From positions 114,124 to 178,123 of the forward strand of contig QCDG01000001.1 in the NCBI GenBank assembly GCA_003280995.1: a DNA stretch of 64,000 nucleotides, read 5' to 3'. The translations under genes were made by a program, and so were the position numbers. Within the stretch, counting starts at the first letter, position 1, and every line of letters starts with the position of its first letter. The notes below the pieces were generated by a model. That model did no database searches and was not told the DNA's origin. It worked only from the letters and a program-made list of their open reading frames with translations. The stretch comes from Prochlorococcus sp. AG-355-A09. GTDB taxonomy: Bacteria > Cyanobacteriota > Cyanobacteriia > PCC-6307 > Cyanobiaceae. Shown here piece after piece: positions 57,801-64,000 of this stretch.

Positions 57801-57892
57801 AGTTCTTTAAACATCTTTAAACACTTTAGTATTGATCAGCGAAATAATGTTACTTTTATTACTGGATGATATAAAAATTATTAACTTTTTAC

Positions 57893-58285
57893 ATGTTAAA
57901 TTTTTTCGCAATTTTACTTATTATTTTTATAGGAATATTACTTCTGGTTTTTAAAAAAAGAAGCTTTAAAAAGTTAATAAATCTAAGCAATTTAAATTAT
58001 TTTAAATTAAAGAAAAATAAAAAAAGTAATAATAAATTTCTATCTAAAAAAAATAGTTATTTATACAATCACGAAGAAAAAAAGTACTCAATGTTATATA
58101 AAAATTCTCAAAGAAATAAAATGATTAGTCTTTTTCAGGGTGATACAGAAAATAAATTAAAGGCATTAAAAATTGCGGAAGAATTGGCTGATAAATCAAC
58201 ATTACCAATTTTACGAAAAGGCTTAAGAGATATTTCTCCTGAAGTCGTTGAAATTTCAGCTTTATTAATAAGACAGTTCAAGTAA
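57893..58285 (+). CDS. Small membrane-anchored protein with a HEAT-like end, hypothetical
   Basis: The 130-aa protein starts with one hydrophobic helix (LNFFAILLIIFIGILLLVF, 2-20), then a very lysine-rich linker, and ends in a HEAT-repeat-like stretch (KALKIAEELADKSTLPILRKG and ISPEVVEISALLIRQF, about 88-130). The layout suggests a membrane-tethered adaptor. No family name is certain. It is divergent from psaI (92 bp) and convergent with the GT2 gene four bases later. Confidence 0.6.
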   Translation: MLNFFAILLIIFIGILLLVFKKRSFKKLINLSNLNYFKLKKNKKSNNKFLSKKNSYLYNHEEKKYSMLYKNSQRNKMISLFQGDTENKLKALKIAEELADKSTLPILRKGLRDISPEVVEISALLIRQFK

Positions 58286-58289
58286 ACAA

Positions 58290-59252
58290 TCAATTTTGCT
58301 TAGCACTTTTTATTGATCTAATTCTGTAAATTGGACGACTTTGACTTTCATGATATGTCCTAATTAAAAGTTCACTCAACAATCCAAAGCTAAACAATTG
58401 AACACCAGCAATTCCTAATATTAATGCAAACATCAGCAAAGGACGATTTCCAATATCCTCACCCATTATTTTTAAAACTATCAAATAAGAACTTATCGCA
58501 AGGCTAAAGAAAATACTTATAATTCCGACAAAACCAAATCCATACATCGGTCTTGTTAAAAATTTAGTCATAAACCAAACAGTTAGTAAATCCATTAAAA
58601 CTCTAAAAGTTCTATCAATTCCATATTTACTAGATCCATATTGCCTACTCCTATGATTTACTTTAATTTCTTTGATTCTTGCACCTTCAATATTTGCTAA
58701 AACGGGCAAAAACCTATGAAGTTCACCATATAACTTTATATCTTCTATTATTTCTTTCTTAAACGCTTTTAATGAGCAACCATAGTCATGTAACTTCAAA
58801 CCTGTTACGTGAGCTATTAACTTATTCGCTATTTTTGATGGTATCTTTCTATTAATTAATTTATCTTTTCTATCAAACCTCCAACCACAAACCAAATCAA
58901 AACCATTATTAATCTCTGAAATTAATAAAGGAATATCATTTGGATCATTCTGTAAATCACCATCCAAAGTAATAACAATATCGCCCTTTGAATTATCAAA
59001 GCCAGCTGACATTGCTGCAGTTTGACCATAATTTTTGCGAAGGGAAATTACTGACAATTCTTTAATTTTGAAAGTTAGTTGCTTTAATACTTGATGAGTA
59101 TTATCTTTAGAACCATCATTTACAACAATCAATTCAAAATTAAATTTATGAGATGACATTACATTTATAACTTCATCTAATAAAGGACCAATACTCTCGC
59201 TTTCATTGAAAACAGGTACGACAACAGAAATTAATTGTTTTATATCTGACAT
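58290..59252 (-). CDS. Family 2 glycosyltransferase, DPM1/GtrB-like, membrane-bound
   Basis: The N-terminal 220 residues form a GT2 domain (ISVVVPVFNESESIGPLLDE, LIVVNDGSKDNTHQVL, ITLDGDLQNDP and NHRSRQYGSSKYG), the type that charges polyprenyl phosphate with a sugar. Two C-terminal transmembrane helices (about 237-262 and 273-298) match the GtrB-like enzymes. It may supply the lipid-linked sugar used by GT39-type enzymes such as the one at 31751, but no direct link is visible. It lies downstream of psaB after a terminator, with about 100 bp between. Confidence 0.88.
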   Translation of the reverse strand: MSDIKQLISVVVPVFNESESIGPLLDEVINVMSSHKFNFELIVVNDGSKDNTHQVLKQLTFKIKELSVISLRKNYGQTAAMSAGFDNSKGDIVITLDGDLQNDPNDIPLLISEINNGFDLVCGWRFDRKDKLINRKIPSKIANKLIAHVTGLKLHDYGCSLKAFKKEIIEDIKLYGELHRFLPVLANIEGARIKEIKVNHRSRQYGSSKYGIDRTFRVLMDLLTVWFMTKFLTRPMYGFGFVGIISIFFSLAISSYLIVLKIMGEDIGNRPLLMFALILGIAGVQLFSFGLLSELLIRTYHESQSRPIYRIRSIKSAKQN

Positions 59253-59304
59253 TTATATCTAATAATAATTACACAATTTTAACTTAATTTAGAACATTAA
59301 AATT

Positions 59305-59337
59305 AAACAAAAAAAATCACCACAAACGTGGTGATTT
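59305..59337 (-). terminator. Rho-independent terminator after psaB
   Basis: On the minus strand AAATCACCAC (from 59337) and GTGGTGATTT (to 59314) form a 10-bp stem with a GTTT loop, followed by a T-rich run (59313-59305). It lies 18 bp after the psaB stop and ends the psaA-psaB transcript. It is the clearest terminator in the window. Confidence 0.88.
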
Positions 59338-59355
59338 AAATTATTTAAGGGGAAT

Positions 59356-61584
59356 TTAACCAAACTTACCTGAAGTGGATGCGATAACAAATGCCCCAAA
59401 TGTAAGTATGTTTCCAATCGTGAAATGTGCTAGTCCAACTAATCTAGCTTGAACAATTGAAAGTGCAACTGGCTTATCTCTCCAGCCAACAAGGTTAGCA
59501 ATTGGAGTACGCTGATGTGCCCAAACTAATGTTTCAATTAATTCTTGCCAGTAACCACGCCATGATATTAAGAACATGAAACCAGTAGCCCAAACTAAGT
59601 GACCGAATAGGAACATCCAAGCCCAAGGAGATAGCGAATTTACTCCAAATGGGTTATATCCATTAATAAGTTGAGCAGAGTTTAACCAGAGATAATCTCT
59701 GAACCAACCCATTAGATAAGTTCCTGATTCGTTAAATTGTGCTACGTTACCCTGCCAAATTGCTAGGTGTTTCCAATGCCAGTAGAAAGTTACCCATGCT
59801 AGTAAATTTAATGCCCAGAACATAGCTAAGTACATAGCGTCCCAAGATGAACTATCACAAGTACCTCCACGTCCAGGACCATCGCAAGGGAATGCATAAC
59901 CTAAATCTTTCTTATCAGGAATTAATTTAGTTCCCCTAGCATCAAGTGCTCCTTTGATAAGTATTAAAGCGGTTGTATGTAGACCTAAAGCGATAGCATG
60001 GTGAACTAAGAAATCTGCAGGACCGATAGGTAAGAAAGCACTTAATGCATCTTGTCTATTGATCAAATCCATCCAGTAGTGATTACCTGGCAATGAATTA
60101 GCAGCGAGACTTGCTGAACTTGTTGGATCAGATAATAAAGCATTAAAGCCGTACATCATTTTACCTTGAGCAGCTTGAACAAATTGAGCAAATACTGGCT
60201 CAATTAGAATTTGCTTTTCAGGATTACCAAAAGCTACAACAACGTCGTTATGAACATAAATTCCTAGAGTATGGAATCCAAGCAGCATTGTTACCCAACT
60301 AAGATGGCTTATCAAAGCTTCCTTTGTTCCAAGAACTCTAGCCAATACATTATCTTTATTTAATTCTGGATCATAATCTCTTACAAAGAAAATAGCTCCG
60401 TGTGCAAATGCACCAACCATCAAGAACATTGCTATGTACTGATGATGACTATATAAAGCAGATTGTGTAGTGTAGTCCCTGGCAATAAAAGCGTAAGAAG
60501 GAAGTGCACCCATGTGTTGCGCTACAAGAGAAGTTGCTACACCAAGGGATGCTAATGCTAATCCAAGTTGGAAATGTAATGAATTATTTACAGTTTCATA
60601 TATTCCATCGTGGTTAATTCCAAAACTACCTTTATGAGGATCATTAGGGTGTCTTGTATTATGGGCTTCTGTAATTTCTTTGAGGCTGTGACCAATACCA
60701 AAAGTATTTCTATACATATGACCAGCAATTACAAAAACTGTTCCAATCGCAATATGGTGATGCGCAATATCTGTAAGCCATAATGCTTCACTTTGAGGAT
60801 GAAGACCACCTAAGAAAGTAAAGATTGCTGTTCCAGCTCCTTCAGCTGTTCCAAATACTTGATCTAAAGAATCAGGATTTTGGGCATAAGCTCCCCAGTT
60901 TAAAGTAAAGAAAGGAGCTAATCCTGCAGGGTGAGGAAGCACTGTTAACCAGTTATCCCAACCTACATGCTGACCTCTTGATTCAGGTATGGCAACATGA
61001 ACCAAATGTCCTGTCCAAGCGATACTACTAAAACCAAATAAGACAGCTAAATGATGATTTAATCTTGACTCTGCATTTTTAAACCAAGCTAAAGAAGGTC
61101 TGAATTTTGGCTGTAAGTGTAACCAACCAGCAAATAGAGTCCAACAAGCCAAAATACTCATGAATATTGAAGCTTGGAAGAGTTGCTCGTTAGTTCTCAT
61201 TCCAATTGTGTACCACCAATGGTAGAGACCTGAATAAGCGATGTTTACTGGACCGCTTGCTCCAGCTTGTGTCATTGCTTCTGTTATGCCAGATCCAAAA
61301 TGCGGGTCCCAAATAGCATGAGCAATAGGGCGGACATGAGTTGGATCTAATACAAATTGCTCAAAATTACCTTGCCAAGCAATATGAAATAAGTTACCTG
61401 CAACCCAGAGAGCAATTATTGCTAGATGTCCAAAATGTGTAGAGAATAGCTTCTGATAAAGTTTTTCTTCGGTCATACCGTCATGACTTTCAAAGTCATG
61501 AGCGGTAGCTATTCCGTACCATATTCGTCGGGTTGTGGGGTCCTGAGCTAGACCCTGGTTAAATGATGGAAATTTTGTTGCCAT
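59356..61584 (-). CDS. psaB: Photosystem I P700 apoprotein A2 (PsaB)
   Basis: PsaB is half of the photosystem I reaction-centre heterodimer, binding P700, A0, A1, FX and most antenna chlorophyll with 11 transmembrane helices. The 742-aa protein has [20 protein letters not shown], the FX-binding [18 protein letters not shown] (about 556-573) and many His ligands. It is 27 bp downstream of psaA and ends before a strong terminator. Confidence 0.98.
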
Positions 61585-61611
61585 TGAATTAAAAAGGTGA
61601 AGTTCAGGTTA

Positions 61612-63915
61612 TTAGCCCAGCCCGAAAAGGCGAGCATGGAAGAAGGCCCATGTGGTAGCTATACCACCTACAAGGAAGTGTGTAACACCTACTGCACGTC
61701 CCTGAGTAATAGATAGAGCTCGAGGTTGAATGGTTGGTGCAACCTTTAGTTTATTGTGCGCCCAAACAATTGATTCGAACAATTCTTGCCAATATCCTCT
61801 TCCGCTGAAGAGGAACATTAAACTGAACGCCCATATAAAGTGAGCTCCCAAGAACATCAAACCGTACATGCTTATTGATTGACCATAGCTTGTTAACACT
61901 TGAGAGGCTTGAGCCCAGAGGAAATCTCTTAACCAACCATTGATAGTAATTGAACTTTGTGCAAAATTACCACCAGTGAGTCCCCAAACATCACTCTGCA
62001 TTTTCCAAGAGAAGTGGAAAATAACTATTGATAAACAGTTATACATCCAGAAGAGAGCTAAGAAAACGTGATCCCATGAAGAAACTTGACATGTACCACC
62101 TCTTCCAGGACCATCACAAGGGAATCTAAATCCTAAAGAAGCTTTGTCAGGAATCAACCTTGAACTTCTTGCATAAAGAACTCCTTTAAGAAGTATCAAA
62201 ACAGTTACATGGATTTGGAAAGCATGAATATGATGAATCATTAAATCAGCTGTCCCTAATGGAATAGGCGCTATAGCTACCTTTCCACCAACTTCTACTA
62301 AACTTCCATTAAAGACCTCACTTAAAGCTTTGTGAGGTAAAGCTTCTGCAGTACCTGCTAAAAGGGAAGTTCCAACAGCAGATGCTTGAATACTCTGTAC
62401 CCATTGAGCAAAGATTGGCTGAAGTTGGATAGCAGAATCACTAAACATATCTTGGGGTCTACCCAAAGCTCTCATAGTATCGTTGTGAATATAGAGTCCA
62501 AAACTATGGAATCCTAACCACATACAAACCCAGTTCAAGTGACTGATTAAAGCATCTCTTGCCTTAAGAATTCTGTCTAATACATTATCAATGTGTTTTG
62601 CTGGATCGTAATCTCTAACCATTGCAATTCCAGCATGCGCACCGGCTCCTACTATGAATAATCCACCTATCCACATGTGATGGGTAAATAATCCAAGAAC
62701 TGTCATGTAGTCAGTAGCTATATAAGGATATGGAGGCATCGCATACATGTGATGAGATACAAGTATGCTTATTGATCCAAGCATCGCTAGGTTTACTGAT
62801 AGCTGAGCATGTCTACTTTCTGCCATGAACTCAAAAAGACCTTGATGACCTTTAGGGGCAGGGAATAATATTGGGTCTCCTTGTTGTGAATCTAATATTT
62901 CTTTCATACTATGACCAATACCGTAGTTGGTTCTGTACATATGACCACCTATTATGGCTATTACACCAAAAGCTAAATGATGATGTGAAACATCAGTCAT
63001 CCACAAGCTTCCTGTCACAGGGTTAAGTCCACCTTTGAAAGTAAGGAAGTCTGAGAAAGCTAACCAATTTAAACTAAAGAAATTACCTGTACCACTTGCT
63101 AATCCTGGAAATATCTGACCAATAATTTGTGGATCGCAGAGTTGATGCGGCATAGGCATATCTGCAATAGTTGCTATTTCTTTTCCATTAATAACTAAAG
63201 GAGAGCCCGCATCAATTGCATCTAATAGAGCTGCAGTAGGAGCTCCGATATGAATACAATGGCCAGCCCATGCTAAAGATCCTAAACCTACTAAACCAGC
63301 TATGTGGTGGTTAAGCATAGACTCAATATCTTGAAACCACTCCATTTTTGGAGCTGCTTTGTGGTAATGAAAAATTCCAGCATGAAGCATAAGCGCCGCC
63401 ATTACTACAGCACCTATTGCTAAAGCCATAAGTTCACTCTCATTAGTGATTCCCCATGCTCGCCACATGTGGAATATTCCTGAACTAATTTGAATACCGT
63501 TGTAGTTAGCCCCAAGGTCAGCATTAAGCATTTCTTGACCAACGATGGCCCATACTTGCTGAGCTCCTGGTTTTACATGAGTTGGATCAGCTAACCAACC
63601 TGAGTAATTAGAAAATCTTGCTCCATGGAAAAATGCAGCGCTCATCCATATAAAAATGACTGCAAGATGTCCAAAATGAGCTGAAAAGATTTTTCTTGTT
63701 GCTTCTTCAGCATCGCCTGTATGCACATCAAAATCATGTGCATCAGCATGCAAATTCCAGATCCAAGTTGTAGTTTTCGGACCTTTAGATAATTTACTTG
63801 ACCAGAATCCTGGCTTATCTAATTTGGCAAAATCAATAGGTCTTGGATCGGCCTTGACAGGATCTTCCAAAACTTTTTTGTTTTTTTCTCCACTTTCTGG
63901 TGGGCTGATGGTCAT
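61612..63915 (-). CDS. psaA: Photosystem I P700 apoprotein A1 (PsaA)
   Basis: PsaA pairs with PsaB. The 767-aa protein shows [16 protein letters not shown], the 11-helix pattern, the FX ligand block [18 protein letters not shown] (about 594-611) and the C-terminal [10 protein letters not shown]. The start ATG at 63915 is preceded by a strong ribosome-binding site, CGAGGTG, a few bases upstream, which is rare in this window. The promoter is in the remaining 85 bp or beyond. Confidence 0.98.
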   Translation of the reverse strand: MTISPPESGEKNKKVLEDPVKADPRPIDFAKLDKPGFWSSKLSKGPKTTTWIWNLHADAHDFDVHTGDAEEATRKIFSAHFGHLAVIFIWMSAAFFHGARFSNYSGWLADPTHVKPGAQQVWAIVGQEMLNADLGANYNGIQISSGIFHMWRAWGITNESELMALAIGAVVMAALMLHAGIFHYHKAAPKMEWFQDIESMLNHHIAGLVGLGSLAWAGHCIHIGAPTAALLDAIDAGSPLVINGKEIATIADMPMPHQLCDPQIIGQIFPGLASGTGNFFSLNWLAFSDFLTFKGGLNPVTGSLWMTDVSHHHLAFGVIAIIGGHMYRTNYGIGHSMKEILDSQQGDPILFPAPKGHQGLFEFMAESRHAQLSVNLAMLGSISILVSHHMYAMPPYPYIATDYMTVLGLFTHHMWIGGLFIVGAGAHAGIAMVRDYDPAKHIDNVLDRILKARDALISHLNWVCMWLGFHSFGLYIHNDTMRALGRPQDMFSDSAIQLQPIFAQWVQSIQASAVGTSLLAGTAEALPHKALSEVFNGSLVEVGGKVAIAPIPLGTADLMIHHIHAFQIHVTVLILLKGVLYARSSRLIPDKASLGFRFPCDGPGRGGTCQVSSWDHVFLALFWMYNCLSIVIFHFSWKMQSDVWGLTGGNFAQSSITINGWLRDFLWAQASQVLTSYGQSISMYGLMFLGAHFIWAFSLMFLFSGRGYWQELFESIVWAHNKLKVAPTIQPRALSITQGRAVGVTHFLVGGIATTWAFFHARLFGLG

Positions 63916-63919
63916 CTAG

Positions 63920-63957
63920 CACCTCGAAAATAATTGACATTAAAGCCGATTGATCGG
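63920..63957 (-). promoter_or_regulatory. psaA: psaA ribosome-binding site and upstream inverted repeat
   Basis: CGAGGTG (revcomp of 63920-63926) is a good Shine-Dalgarno match ahead of the psaA start. Farther upstream CCGAT-TG-ATCGG (63946-63957) is a perfect 5-bp inverted repeat, unusually GC-rich for this genome. It may be a leader hairpin or a regulator site of the psaAB operon. Confidence 0.4.
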
Positions 63958-64000
63958 ATCTTGAACTTATTTTTAATCATAATGTTCAAGAAAACGAATC

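Overview
The window looks like a stretch of the core chromosome of a high-light-adapted Prochlorococcus or a very close marine picocyanobacterium. The evidence is the very low GC content (about 30% by eye), short intergenic gaps, split RNA polymerase subunits rpoC1/rpoC2, photosystem I genes psaA/psaB/psaL/psaI, a high-light-inducible (Hli) gene, a Ycf35 homologue and ferredoxin-type glutamate synthase. The genus is firm; the strain cannot be named from sequence alone. No rRNA, IS element, prophage or CRISPR array is visible. There is one tRNA gene, tRNA-Thr(CGT).

Layout. 1-863: start of a Ski2-type DExH helicase leaving the window. 1003-5570: a complete late biotin operon, bioF-bioK-bioC-bioD-bioA. 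5579-7095: DUF3143 protein, DnaJ-domain membrane protein, rsmG. 7098-9265 (minus strand): a tight four-gene unit, DUF2997 > ycf35 > ferredoxin > aldo/keto reductase. 9414-11621 (minus): HEAT protein, an unlisted 41-aa membrane peptide, rlmN and an hli gene, all downstream of rpoB-rpoC1-rpoC2 (11677-21045). 21268-22388: tatD and rpsT. 22509-25683: hisD, rpiA and an HtrA protease. 25833-31348: the classical rimP-nusA-ylxR-infB translation/transcription operon. 31365-36165: DUF3493 protein, tRNA-Thr, an AT-rich pair of glycosyltransferases and a B12-domain radical SAM enzyme. 36178-37753: clpS and dapL. 38050-41838: rne-rnhB, DUF1997, pheA. 41840-48196 (minus): the str operon rpsL-rpsG-fusA-tufA-rpsJ followed by a Lon-N-domain gene and an MPBQ methyltransferase. 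48394-54159: Fd-GOGAT, a YciI protein and lipA. 54160-57007: the least ordinary part, with an intergenic hairpin, a degenerate serine recombinase, a 68-aa partner and a head-to-head pair of cell-wall-type hydrolases. 57060-63915: psaL, psaI, a small HEAT-like membrane protein, a polyprenyl-phosphate-type glycosyltransferase and psaB/psaA with a strong terminator.

Taken together the genes are mainly housekeeping: transcription and translation machinery, photosystem I, cofactor synthesis (biotin, lipoate, tocopherol/plastoquinone-type quinones), nitrogen and amino-acid assimilation (glutamate, histidine, lysine, phenylalanine) and RNA turnover. I see no convincing new defence or mobile system. 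The best leads are modest: a PNPase-binding tail of RNase E that is dual-coded with the start of rnhB; a long-range inverted repeat in the rne leader; a recombinase that has lost its catalytic serine and may now be a regulator; an uncharacterised ferredoxin/Ycf35/aldo-keto reductase operon; a hairpin just ahead of rpsJ; and a candidate small RNA or attenuator before the recombinase gene.
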